A stretch of 64,000 bases of DNA from Pseudomonas sp. FP2335 (GTDB taxonomy: Bacteria > Pseudomonadota > Gammaproteobacteria > Pseudomonadales > Pseudomonadaceae): assembly GCF_030687535.1 (NCBI RefSeq), contig NZ_CP117437.1:2625501-2689500 (forward strand), given 5' to 3'. This document shows positions 16,590-25,674 of the stretch, piece after piece (position 1 is the first letter of the stretch; each line of letters begins with the position of its first letter). A program made the position numbers and the translations under genes. The notes beneath the pieces were generated by a model, which was given only the letters and a program-made list of their open reading frames with translations, was not told where the DNA came from and ran no database searches.

Positions 16590-17900
16590 TTATTTGGGAT
16601 ACCCGGCCCGCTTCATTTCGCGCTCGGTGGTGGTCTGCGCGGCGGTCAAGGCCGCATCCACCGTCTGCTGACCGGTCAACGCCCCCGAGAAGAACTTGCC
16701 CACCTGGGTGCCAATCGCCTGGAACTCAGGAATGGTCACCAACTGGATGCCGATATAGGGCACTGGCTTGAGCGTCGGTTGGGTTGGGTCTGCAACTTTC
16801 AGCGATTCCAGGGTCACCTTGGCAAACGGCGCCGCCTTCATGTATTCATCGCTGTAGGTGGATTTACGGGTGCCTGGCGGTACGTTGGCCACACCGTCGG
16901 TCTTGGCCACCAACTCGCCATATTCCTTGGAGGTCGCCCAGCTGGTGAACACCTTGGCGGCGTCCTTGGCCTTGGAGCTGGTGGGAATCGCCAGGCTCCA
17001 GGAGTACAGCCACGAGGTGCCTTTATCGGTTTTTTCGTGGGGAGCAAAGGTGAAGCCGACGTGGTCAGCCACCTTGCTCTGGGTCTTGTCGGTAACAAAC
17101 GAGCCGGCCACGCTGGCGTCGACCCAGATGGCGCACTTGCCACTGTTGAACAGTGCAAGGTTTTCGTTGAAACCGTTGCTGGACGCACCCGGCGGGCCGG
17201 ATTTCTTCATGTTGTCGACGTAGAAGTTCAGCGCGTCTTTCCACTCGGGGCCGTTGAATTGCGGCTGCCATTTCTCATCGAACCAGCGCGCGCCGTAGCC
17301 GTTGGCCAGGGTGGTGATCAGCGCCATGTTCTCGCCCCAGCCGGCTTTGCCGCGCAGGCACAAACCATATTGTTCTTTGGTCTTGTCGGTGAGTTTGCTG
17401 GCGAAGTCGCCGATCTGCGTCCAGGTCGGATGCTCGGGCATGGTCAGCCCGGCGTCCTTGAACAGGTCGGTGCGGTAGTAGGTGATCGAGCTTTCGGCAT
17501 AGAACGGCAGGGCGTACAGCGAACCCTTGACCGACAAACCGTCACGCACTGAAGGGAACACATCGTCGAGGTCGTAGGATGCAGGCAGATCCTTCATCGG
17601 TTCCAGCCAACCCTTGGCGCCCCACAGTGCTGCTTCGTACATGCCGATGGTCAGTACGTCGAACTGCCCGCCCTGGGTGGCGATGTCCGTGGTCAGGCGT
17701 TGGCGCAGCACGTTTTCTTCGAGTACCACCCAGTTCAACTTGATCTGCGGGTGCTCGGCCTCGAAGGTTTTCGAGAGCTTTTGCATGCGGATCATGTCGC
17801 TGTTGTTGACGGTGGCAATGGTCAGGGTCTGCGCGCCAAGGCTGACGGCGCTGATAGTCAAGCAGGTAGAGGCAAGCAGAACTTTTGCTGTGAACTTCAT
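16590..17900 (-). CDS. mtlE: Polyol ABC transporter periplasmic binding protein
   Basis: Solute-binding protein of 436 residues (family 1, MalE-like) that captures mannitol and related polyols in the periplasm. A Sec signal peptide covers about residues 1-23 (MKFTAKVLLASTCL, then the hydrophobic core and AQT). It is the first gene of the mtl operon. An AAGGAG ribosome site lies 7 bases before the ATG. AraC-type repeats lie about 125-155 bp upstream of its start. Confidence 0.95.
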   Translation of the reverse strand: MKFTAKVLLASTCLTISAVSLGAQTLTIATVNNSDMIRMQKLSKTFEAEHPQIKLNWVVLEENVLRQRLTTDIATQGGQFDVLTIGMYEAALWGAKGWLEPMKDLPASYDLDDVFPSVRDGLSVKGSLYALPFYAESSITYYRTDLFKDAGLTMPEHPTWTQIGDFASKLTDKTKEQYGLCLRGKAGWGENMALITTLANGYGARWFDEKWQPQFNGPEWKDALNFYVDNMKKSGPPGASSNGFNENLALFNSGKCAIWVDASVAGSFVTDKTQSKVADHVGFTFAPHEKTDKGTSWLYSWSLAIPTSSKAKDAAKVFTSWATSKEYGELVAKTDGVANVPPGTRKSTYSDEYMKAAPFAKVTLESLKVADPTQPTLKPVPYIGIQLVTIPEFQAIGTQVGKFFSGALTGQQTVDAALTAAQTTTEREMKRAGYPK

Positions 17901-18023
17901 CGCGCACTCCTTTTCCGCGCCCGGGGGGGCTACAGAAGGACAGTTATTGTTGTTGTGTCTTCCTACAGGGAGTCAGGAAGAGTGTGCGTCGATTACAGCC
18001 TTGAAATGGCGATGTGACAAATC

Positions 18024-18057
18024 CTTGGGCGCACTGGGACTGATACTTTTTTGCACT
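18024..18057 (-). promoter_or_regulatory. Candidate MtlR operator of the mtl operon
   Basis: On the minus strand AGTGCAAAAAAG and AGTGCGCCCAAG form direct repeats whose starts are 22 bp apart, two helical turns. The spacing and the TGCA-type core suit an AraC/XylS activator such as MtlR. The pair lies 124-157 bp before the mtlE start. Confidence 0.5.
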
Positions 18058-18094
18058 TCAGTTCAGGTGACTGCTTGAAGCTGGCTTGCAACCG

Positions 18095-18130
18095 AAAACC
18101 TGGCGCCGTCAATAGCGCGGCAGCGCCAGG
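18095..18130 (-). terminator. Intrinsic terminator of the 2133-residue toxin-like gene
   Basis: CCTGGCGC (18099-18106) and GCGCCAGG (18123-18130) form a perfect 8-bp stem. Read leftwards it is followed by TTTT. It lies 26 bp past the stop of the giant gene and before the mtl operator, so it insulates the two transcripts. Confidence 0.7.
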
Positions 18131-18155
18131 TCTTTGGAGGTTGAGACGCTACGGT

Positions 18156-21100
18156 TTAATAGGATTTTTTTTCAAGCGTGGTCAGCTCTTTGATCCACTG
18201 TGGGTCCATCGGCTTACGCCATTCACCACGGGTGTAAATTTGCAGGCCTTTTGCGTCCCACTCAGCCATTTTATTCTTCACTAGCTCGGTGTACTCGGAT
18301 GCCTTGCATGAAATGTCGGCCCAGGGGTCGACGATCCAGGCGTCTTTCCATTCGGCCTGTGAAAAATCAACGGTGGCTTTACCTGCTGAAGCCGGTCCGC
18401 CGACAACTGTGAACACGTGGTCGCCTCCTGCCACATACCATTGCTGTGCTTTTCCTCCGCTTTTTTCGATGATGTCTCCGGATAGCAATGCCATTTCCCC
18501 ACAGTTTCCAGCCCCGGACTTCAAAATCAGGTTTGAATGGTTCAACGCCCCAGGCGGTACGGTCCTGCGCAACCAGCCAATCGTCATATTCGCCGCGTCA
18601 GTGCGGGCCTCGTCCGCTCTAGAGCGCATTTGGTTAGCAGGTCCCAGGCCGGTGGCTTTCATGGAACGGTTCACGCTGTCTTGCGTTTGTTGTGCGTAGA
18701 ATTTGTTTTGCTGCTCAGCGGTCCACGAGGTGAAGTCGGCGGGTTTGGCCAGCGCGGAAACCTGGTTGGGTTTCAAGGCGATATTCGCTTTATCGATCGC
18801 TTTGGCCCGCTGCAGCTGATAGACAACCTCGCGTTGCTGTTCCTCGGTCAGCGTTTTGCACTGTGCTTTTAAGTCATCTATATCTTCTTTCAAGTAGCCC
18901 GCGCGCTCCAGTTCTTCAAAGGCAGATTTCAATTTCGGCAGCGCAATGAAATTGGCATCAAACGGTAAAGTGGCAGCACCTTGACGAATGCTGAATTTAT
19001 TCCGGTAAGCAGTCACCATCGGCAGCTCGTTAGGTGTGCATTTGTAGAACGTCAGCTGGCTGCCGGGTTCCTTCTCCAATTGTGCGTAGTAGAACTCGGC
19101 GGTATCCGCCTCGATCACCAGGTATTTGGCGGTACTGCCGCGTGCCGGGCCGTTAACGATCACGCCACGCAGTTCACGTTTATCGTCGACGGCATCAGTG
19201 ATGCGGTTGAGCTTGACCACACGTGTTTCGCGCTCCAGCCCCTCACTGCTTTGTGCGCTGAAAAAGCCGAATTGGGGTTCGTTTTTGAGCGTGCCGGTGA
19301 TCGTTGGTTTGTAGGTGATGGGCGTGGTCTCAGGCACCGGAATCAATTTTGGCCCCGTGTCTGCGTCGAGCATTTTCCAGCGGCGGCGTTCGAAAACCAC
19401 AAACTGGTTCTTTCGCAGGAACTTCGGTGCCGAGGGAAACAAGCGCACGTGCTCAAGCGCCTGAAGTTCCTGTTTCAACTCGCCGGATACGTCCTCGGTG
19501 ACCTTGGTAAAACACGTGTCGTTGGCGCCGCGCTTGATGCGGCCGCCGATACTGGGGGCCGGGCAGAAAGCTTCGAAGCCTTCCAGTGGCTGGTAGTGAT
19601 CGGCCGACTCCAGATCGCGTAGCAAGCCTGGATTGCGGGAGTCGTAGCGATAAACCTTGCCCTCATTGATCAAGTCGAAGCCATGGGTGCGCGTGATGGT
19701 GTACGCGTCTGCGGCCAAAGGTTTTTCGGTAACCAGGGCTTGGGTGCCGTCGGAAAAGGTTTCCTGTTTCACGATCGATGAGGTGTCAGACACAAAACCC
19801 TCAAGCGCAGGACCGTAAGCGGCCGCGGTCTTCGCGTCGTAGGCATACCACTGGCCGCCCTGGCGTATGGCTGTGAGTTCGACCCTGCCCTGAGCCCCGG
19901 AAAGTGACACGCTGCCATTTGCCATATCCGCCGTCTGCTCAGTGAGCTGGCCATTCTGTAGCCGGCTCAGGGAGCGAGTCGATTGCGTGGTCGTGGCAGC
20001 CGTGAAGTCCTTGAGGGCAATCGCTTCCGTTTCTTTAACGCCAAACTTCTCGATAAACCCCGCAGATACCTTGGCAGCCGCCCAGGACGCCGCAGATTTT
20101 GCCAAGCTCCACAGATTGCCTGCGCCCTCTGTGGCCATCGCGATCGCGACATCAATGGCAAGGTCTACGGCTGCTTTGAGGAACTGGCCATGATAGAGAT
20201 CCTCGAGCGTGCTGGCCCCGGGCAAGGAGTGCCACAGCGCTTTGAAGAAGTCACTGGGCTCGGTGGCCGTTTCGAGTGTATTGCTGGACCAATTGCGGTG
20301 AAGGTTTACAAACTCGCTTTTATTCAGGTAAGTCGAGTCGATCATGACCTTGGCCAATTTGGAAATTCTGCCGGCCACATAGTTTGGAGAGAACGCGTCA
20401 TTTTCGTTGTGGGCTGGAAGGGTCACTTCCAACGGCCAAGGTTCATTATTGTCATTCAGCAGGTGTTGATCAGTGACGCGCAATACAACCTCTGATTTAA
20501 CCCCTTGCTTGGGTTCCTCGCCGCTTTTGAACGCCTGGGCATCAATGTCGAGGCTGACTTTTTGGCCCAGTGGTGTATTCGGATCAATGTCTGCAATTCT
20601 TACGATCTGGCCCCATGTCGGATAAACCGCGAAATCTCTTCTGACCCCGTTGTAATTCGACGTTATCAACATGCCACTGCCACTGCCACTGTGGGTGCCT
20701 TCAACATTCAAAAACTCTACGTCGCCATAGAGCAGGCTCTTTTGCTCCTCGACAGGCATTTTTTTGAGCATGTTTTCGAACAACGTCGTGGTGTGCTGTC
20801 TGCGCAGGTTGAAATCTTCTTTTATGGCCTTGTCGAATTCATCGTTGATAATCGGAAAGCCAGGCTCTCTGGCTTTTTCACGCAGGCTGTTGAAGTCCAC
20901 ATGATTGCCTTCCTGTATCCAGCTTTCATCCAGCCTGCCTGCTTCATAGATCTCTACGAGGCTGTAATGATTACCGGTGATTATGCCGGCGAATTCATTT
21001 TCCACCATAAAGCGTTTTTCATAATCAATATCGGCACCGAACTGTTCTCTTAGTACCTTAAGCGCCATATCCCGTCTATTGGGCGCTTCAGTCGTGCTTA

Positions 21101-24100
21101 GCCAGCGCACCGCTTCGGTGGTGTTATTGATCTGTGTCTGGAGTTTTTGCTGGCTGTCTTTCAACTGTTCCAGGGTGTAGTTGTTCTTGTCGATCTTGTT
21201 ATGGATGGAGGCCCATTCCAGTAAGGGAGCCATCTGTGCGTAACTTTGTATCTGCGTTTCCAGTGCTGAAACAGGCTGGATGTTGTAATGCCTCATGACC
21301 TGCGGGTAGGTCATGTTTGCGCTAGCGCCGGGTGCAGTCCACTCGACCAGGTTTACCGCTGCCGTAAAGTTGAAATACTCTGGGGAGCCAAGCGTTATTT
21401 GTTTCGGTACCTCGTTGACCAACAACTGCGGCGCAGCCCCTGACAGCAACACGTATGACGCTATGGGTGCAAGGTGGGCAGGTATATCTTTCTGGGCGGT
21501 CAGGTATTGGTCAAATCGGTCGCGGATAGATGAAACGCCGCGCCCGACGTTATCAGGGTCCGTTAAATCCGCACCTGCAACGGTCTTGTGTTGAGTGCCG
21601 GCCGTTGGATCAAGCTCCAGTACCAAGGCGGTCAAAAGCCATTGTTTAGCGCTGGATGGGGTCAAGGCGCCTTTCATCTGGGTTTGCAGGTGCTCGGCAA
21701 GATCAAGTGCCTTGTCGCTGGTGAGCAGTTGCTCCAAGGCGCGTTCAGGGTTGGTGTCGAGTGTGGTCACCTGGTTGCCGAGGTAATTGAGGAGGGTGTC
21801 GGGGCCTATCGCCTCTTTCACCTCGTTGACCAGTACGTTGCGTTGTTCGGTACTCAACGGCAGTTGTGTTGACAGGAACCCCCAGCGATTGCCCAGGGGT
21901 GGGGACTGTGGCATCGGCGTCTGCAAGGCGGCCAGCAAATGGTCAGCGTCTGACCTTGAACGCACTGGGTACCAGTCGTTTTGCGAGATGAAGGTTGCAA
22001 CCGACGTCGTACCGTCAGGCGGGTAAGAAGAGTCCGGGTCGACCACAAAGTCCTTGGAGCCGCTGTCCGGCGTCCAGTTTTTCAGTTCGTTGATCAGCCC
22101 ATACCGGTTGTTGCTATCACCCAGTGCGGTTTTTTGCCGGCCCACAAAGGCCACTACGCTTTGTGGATCATCAGGGTGGTCGGGGAACTGTTGGGTACGG
22201 CCCATCAGCGCAACCTGTTGTTCGAATTTCGGGCTGCCTGGAAGGTCGCTGAGGTTATAAAAGTTGGCCACCCATTGGTAAGGTGCGCCGCTGGATTCGG
22301 CGTTAAACAGTGCGATAGGGGGCGTATCGTTCGCGAATGCCTTTGCCGCGCTCAGCACGGGCTCGAGCACATCAAAGTGTTCGGGATACTGTTTCGCGAA
22401 GTCGCGGGTAGTGAAGCGCTGGTCCACTCCCTGCACTTTGCCAACCAGCGCGTTGTCGGTGGGGTCATAGCGCAGGGTCGCGAGGTCAACCCCTTGATTA
22501 CGTGCCCATTCCTGGAAACCGCGGCCCTGCAGGGCTTTATTCAGGTAGGCCTGCCATTCACCGAACAGGCTGTTGGCCGGTATCGGTTGGATGATTTTTG
22601 ACGCGGCTTGCTCCGGCTTGGCTTTGAGCTCAAGCATTGCGCGATGAACAGTGGTTGCGAGTTCAACTTCGGCGCGCGCCAAAAGTTCTTCGCGGTTATT
22701 TGCAGTTTCCACTGGCGTAGGGCGGTTGGCGGTGATGGCGGCGGCCAGGTTTTGAATCGGCGAGAGAGTCAGCGGCGCAGAGGCCAGCATTTTCGTCACG
22801 GTGTCCTGGTGTTTGCGTACGGCAACAGACCTGGGATCGTTCAATGATGTGTCGACCAGTGCTTTGAAACTGCTTTTTCGAACCAACTCCAAACCGTGGC
22901 TTAGTAACGTCGTGAGTCGGGGGGTGTTCCCTTCTTGTGGTTCTGTGTCTGGTTGAGCGGGCATTTCTTCATTGTAGAAACGCATCACCTCTTCCAGTGT
23001 GGCGGTAGACGCAGTGGGGTAGTGCACATCCGCATTGGAGCCCGCAGCCATCTGTTGCACCGCATCCTTTATCGCGTCCCAGACATTGCTCCAATCTTCC
23101 GACACATCGTTGACGGTGAAGGTGGTTTGCACCCGGTTCACGCTGGCAGTCAGGCTTCCATCATTGGGGTTGATGCGCGCAGTCATGGGGTCAACGCCAT
23201 GCTTCTGCGCAAAATCGCTGAAAGCCGGGCCTGTGAGTGCATTCAGGAGCTGTTGGCGGACCTGATTGAAGGTTGAATATTCTGGAATGGTATCGAGGAT
23301 AGGCGGTGTTCTATCACGTCCACCATTCAGTTCTGGCACTTGTTTTAGCAGCATCTTGCTGCACTGCCACGCGAGCGCCTTGTCTGCGCTCTGCACTGTC
23401 TGGGCCGCTGTCAATGGAGCATGGCGAGCGAGAGGTTGATCCAGTTGTTGCGCTGGCAGATCGACGATGTGTTGCTTGGCGTCCCGTTGACGTTGCTTGA
23501 CGGGGGCAAATTGGCTCTCGTAGAGCGGATTGGTATTACTCAGCGAAGGGAATGTTCCTTCATGAATCAACTGCCCAATCCTGAACAACGTATCGCCGTT
23601 GAAGTCGCGGGAATAATCACTGGGCAGTTGCATGCCATAGAAGTTGGCAACCTGCTCGGGAAGTGCCTGATCACGCCCGTGAAATCCGAAGCGTTCACCC
23701 CCTGGGCCCGCCAGCTTTGTGACGGCTTTGAACACCGCTGATGTGGCTTTTATAAAACTGTTTTCATCGTAATGGCGGATGTCGATGTCCTCGTCCTCCC
23801 GCTGTATATAGATGCTCCCGGCGGGGTCAAACACCAAAGATTCAATATCGATGTCATGGGTTTGGGCAAACGACTTGAAGGGTTCCGAGCGCAGCGCATC
23901 ATCCAGCTCGGCCAGGGCCATGCCAAAGGTGGAGTCGGGCTCGACGGGCACCACATACATCTGGTTTTTTGAGGCAAGTTGTTCAGCGTTAAGCAATGCG
24001 TTGATCAGGGTGTAGGCTGTATTGATCGCCATCTCCCCATCACTCTTGTTAACCAGGGTGTCGGCGAATTTGCGCAACAGGGCTTTGCCTGAGTCTTGGG

Positions 24101-24557
24101 TGGGGGGCGTGTTTTGCAGGTCTCGACGTGAGCGCGATGAAATAGGACGAATGTTCGGCGCACTGTGCGCTGTGCCCCCCAGTATTTCTTTAATCAACTG
24201 GGCGTAGCTTTTTTGCGGATTGAGCGCACTTGGCTGGTCAAGAAGTTTCTCTACGTCGGCCCGTACTGCAGAGGCGCTCAGCGGGTCAGGGGTGCTCATT
24301 ACGCGTTGTTTGATCTGCTCGGCCAGGCTGGGTTGCCCTTTTGCCACGGCAAATCTGAGCAGGTATTCAATATGTAGACGCGTGCTGGCCGGCACGTCAA
24401 CGGACGGGGTGGAGGGTGTTGGATCTTGTTCGGTGCGCCGATTGAAAAGTCCGATGACGCTGGAGGTGACAGAGGGGGTTGCGCGCTCGACGGGTGGGCG
24501 CTGCGTGTCAAGATGTGGAGTGGTCACTGCGGGAGTGGACTGCGAAAGTCTGATCAT
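18156..24557 (-). CDS. Giant toxin-like protein with C-terminal Cys-His-Asp (dermonecrotic/papain-fold) domain
   Basis: Protein of 2133 residues. Residues 1-60 are rich in Ser/Thr/Pro, with no acidic residue before D17. Three divergent repeats of about 220-235 residues start near 209, 428 and 663. A middle part (about 950-1350) is shared with the protein at 52691-56866. A hydrophobic stretch lies near 1457-1500, and Cys1665 and Cys1682 flank RIKR (1673-1676). The last 457 residues end in GAGNC (C2019), DHVF (H2047) and VDPWA (D2077), the triad layout of papain-fold toxin domains such as the C3 deamidase of Pasteurella multocida toxin. There is no signal peptide. An hrp-box motif is 68 bp upstream. 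No immunity-like gene adjoins. Base and codon usage look less GC-rich than in the flanking mtl genes. Function is inferred; the target is unknown. Confidence 0.75.
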   Translation of the reverse strand: MIRLSQSTPAVTTPHLDTQRPPVERATPSVTSSVIGLFNRRTEQDPTPSTPSVDVPASTRLHIEYLLRFAVAKGQPSLAEQIKQRVMSTPDPLSASAVRADVEKLLDQPSALNPQKSYAQLIKEILGGTAHSAPNIRPISSRSRRDLQNTPPTQDSGKALLRKFADTLVNKSDGEMAINTAYTLINALLNAEQLASKNQMYVVPVEPDSTFGMALAELDDALRSEPFKSFAQTHDIDIESLVFDPAGSIYIQREDEDIDIRHYDENSFIKATSAVFKAVTKLAGPGGERFGFHGRDQALPEQVANFYGMQLPSDYSRDFNGDTLFRIGQLIHEGTFPSLSNTNPLYESQFAPVKQRQRDAKQHIVDLPAQQLDQPLARHAPLTAAQTVQSADKALAWQCSKMLLKQVPELNGGRDRTPPILDTIPEYSTFNQVRQQLLNALTGPAFSDFAQKHGVDPMTARINPNDGSLTASVNRVQTTFTVNDVSEDWSNVWDAIKDAVQQMAAGSNADVHYPTASTATLEEVMRFYNEEMPAQPDTEPQEGNTPRLTTLLSHGLELVRKSSFKALVDTSLNDPRSVAVRKHQDTVTKMLASAPLTLSPIQNLAAAITANRPTPVETANNREELLARAEVELATTVHRAMLELKAKPEQAASKIIQPIPANSLFGEWQAYLNKALQGRGFQEWARNQGVDLATLRYDPTDNALVGKVQGVDQRFTTRDFAKQYPEHFDVLEPVLSAAKAFANDTPPIALFNAESSGAPYQWVANFYNLSDLPGSPKFEQQVALMGRTQQFPDHPDDPQSVVAFVGRQKTALGDSNNRYGLINELKNWTPDSGSKDFVVDPDSSYPPDGTTSVATFISQNDWYPVRSRSDADHLLAALQTPMPQSPPLGNRWGFLSTQLPLSTEQRNVLVNEVKEAIGPDTLLNYLGNQVTTLDTNPERALEQLLTSDKALDLAEHLQTQMKGALTPSSAKQWLLTALVLELDPTAGTQHKTVAGADLTDPDNVGRGVSSIRDRFDQYLTAQKDIPAHLAPIASYVLLSGAAPQLLVNEVPKQITLGSPEYFNFTAAVNLVEWTAPGASANMTYPQVMRHYNIQPVSALETQIQSYAQMAPLLEWASIHNKIDKNNYTLEQLKDSQQKLQTQINNTTEAVRWLSTTEAPNRRDMALKVLREQFGADIDYEKRFMVENEFAGIITGNHYSLVEIYEAGRLDESWIQEGNHVDFNSLREKAREPGFPIINDEFDKAIKEDFNLRRQHTTTLFENMLKKMPVEEQKSLLYGDVEFLNVEGTHSGSGSGMLITSNYNGVRRDFAVYPTWGQIVRIADIDPNTPLGQKVSLDIDAQAFKSGEEPKQGVKSEVVLRVTDQHLLNDNNEPWPLEVTLPAHNENDAFSPNYVAGRISKLAKVMIDSTYLNKSEFVNLHRNWSSNTLETATEPSDFFKALWHSLPGASTLEDLYHGQFLKAAVDLAIDVAIAMATEGAGNLWSLAKSAASWAAAKVSAGFIEKFGVKETEAIALKDFTAATTTQSTRSLSRLQNGQLTEQTADMANGSVSLSGAQGRVELTAIRQGGQWYAYDAKTAAAYGPALEGFVSDTSSIVKQETFSDGTQALVTEKPLAADAYTITRTHGFDLINEGKVYRYDSRNPGLLRDLESADHYQPLEGFEAFCPAPSIGGRIKRGANDTCFTKVTEDVSGELKQELQALEHVRLFPSAPKFLRKNQFVVFERRRWKMLDADTGPKLIPVPETTPITYKPTITGTLKNEPQFGFFSAQSSEGLERETRVVKLNRITDAVDDKRELRGVIVNGPARGSTAKYLVIEADTAEFYYAQLEKEPGSQLTFYKCTPNELPMVTAYRNKFSIRQGAATLPFDANFIALPKLKSAFEELERAGYLKEDIDDLKAQCKTLTEEQQREVVYQLQRAKAIDKANIALKPNQVSALAKPADFTSWTAEQQNKFYAQQTQDSVNRSMKATGLGPANQMRSRADEARTDAANMTIGWLRRTVPPGALNHSNLILKSGAGNCGEMALLSGDIIEKSGGKAQQWYVAGGDHVFTVVGGPASAGKATVDFSQAEWKDAWIVDPWADISCKASEYTELVKNKMAEWDAKGLQIYTRGEWRKPMDPQWIKELTTLEKKSY

Positions 24558-24625
24558 AGAGGGCCTGGATAGCTGCGAATATGAGAAAGAACTTCCCGTA
24601 AACCGGTATTGGAAACTTCCCTCAT

Positions 24626-24654
24626 TGCGTGGCGGCGGGCCGTGTATGAGTTCC
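24626..24654 (-). promoter_or_regulatory. hrp box (HrpL promoter motif) of the 2133-residue toxin-like gene
   Basis: On the minus strand the site reads GGAACT-N16-CCACGCA; the HrpL consensus is GGAACC-N15/16-CCACNNA. The only deviation is a T for C in the last -35 position. It lies 68 bp before the ATG and just after the mtlR stop. Between box and gene an AACTTCCC direct repeat (24590-24597, 24614-24621) is also present. Confidence 0.7.
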
Positions 24655-24696
24655 TTTTTTGTACCCCCGAAAGGCTATGGCTGCGGTGTTGCGGTT

Positions 24697-25602
24697 TCAG
24701 GCCAGGTTTTGCTCAGTGAGCCGCTGCACCGCCAGGCGTCGGTAGTGGGACGGCGTCATGCCCTTGAGCTGTTGGAAGCGTCGGTTGAAATTGGAGATGT
24801 TGTTGAAGCCCGACTCAAAGCACACATCCGTGACGGCTTTATCGCCATCGGCCAGCAATTCGCAGGATTTGCTGATGCGCAGGCGATTGACAAACTCGAT
24901 AAACGTGCGGCCCGTGGCCTGTTTGAACACCCGCGAGAAATACGTGGGTTTCATCCCCAGGTAATCCGCCACTTCCTCCAGCGGCAACTCGCGCGCGTAG
25001 TGGGCAAAGATGTAGTCCACCGCGCGGTTGGTACGGTCGATGCTGTGTTCGTCAGCCAGTTGCGGCGTGGTCACGCCAGACAGCAACTGGTAATCCTCAC
25101 AAGCACTGAGCACTTCCAACAGGATAAAAAAGTGCCCCAACCGTGCCATGCCCTGGGCAGCCTCGATGCGCTGCATCAAGGCCATGGCCTGGGCGATGGT
25201 CTTTTTGCAGCGGAACTCGATGCCGTATTGGGCACGTTCCAGCAGCGGCGCCAGGCTCTTGAGCTCGGCGAAGATCTGGCTGCCGTTTTCCAGCAATTCA
25301 TCGGTGAAGTTCACCAGCATGTCGCGCTTGGGCACCACTTCGTCTTCTTCAACCTGGCTGATCCAGTTGTGGGGCAGGTTGGGGCCGGTGAGGAACAGGC
25401 TTTCCGGATAGAAATTGCCGATATAGTCGCCGATAAACACCTTGCCGGAGCTGGCGACGATCAGGTGCAGCTCGTATTCCTTGTGGAAATGCCAGCGCAC
25501 CAGCGGGCAGGGGAAGCCGTGCTGACGATAGATGATGGACAGACCGTTGTGATCGTCCATCAGCTCGTAGGAAGGGTCGGTGATGCGCGTTGCTCGGGTC
25601 AT
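24697..25602 (-). CDS. mtlR: AraC-family activator of the mannitol operon
   Basis: Transcription activator of 301 residues. It has an N-terminal cupin-type sensor region (about 20-100, with WHFHKEYELHLI) and two C-terminal helix-turn-helix motifs (about 195-295, including VADYLGMKPTYFSRVFKQ and VCFESGFNNISNFNRRFQ). In P. fluorescens MtlR activates mtlEFGKDYZ in response to polyols. It normally lies upstream of mtlE. Here the same order holds, but the giant toxin-like gene lies between the two. Confidence 0.92.
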   Translation of the reverse strand: MTRATRITDPSYELMDDHNGLSIIYRQHGFPCPLVRWHFHKEYELHLIVASSGKVFIGDYIGNFYPESLFLTGPNLPHNWISQVEEDEVVPKRDMLVNFTDELLENGSQIFAELKSLAPLLERAQYGIEFRCKKTIAQAMALMQRIEAAQGMARLGHFFILLEVLSACEDYQLLSGVTTPQLADEHSIDRTNRAVDYIFAHYARELPLEEVADYLGMKPTYFSRVFKQATGRTFIEFVNRLRISKSCELLADGDKAVTDVCFESGFNNISNFNRRFQQLKGMTPSHYRRLAVQRLTEQNLA

Positions 25603-25674
25603 GCTGCCGTCGCTTTATTGTTGGTTGCGACCCGAATAATGCCCCTATGCGTGTAAGCCTGCCAGCGCCGATGT

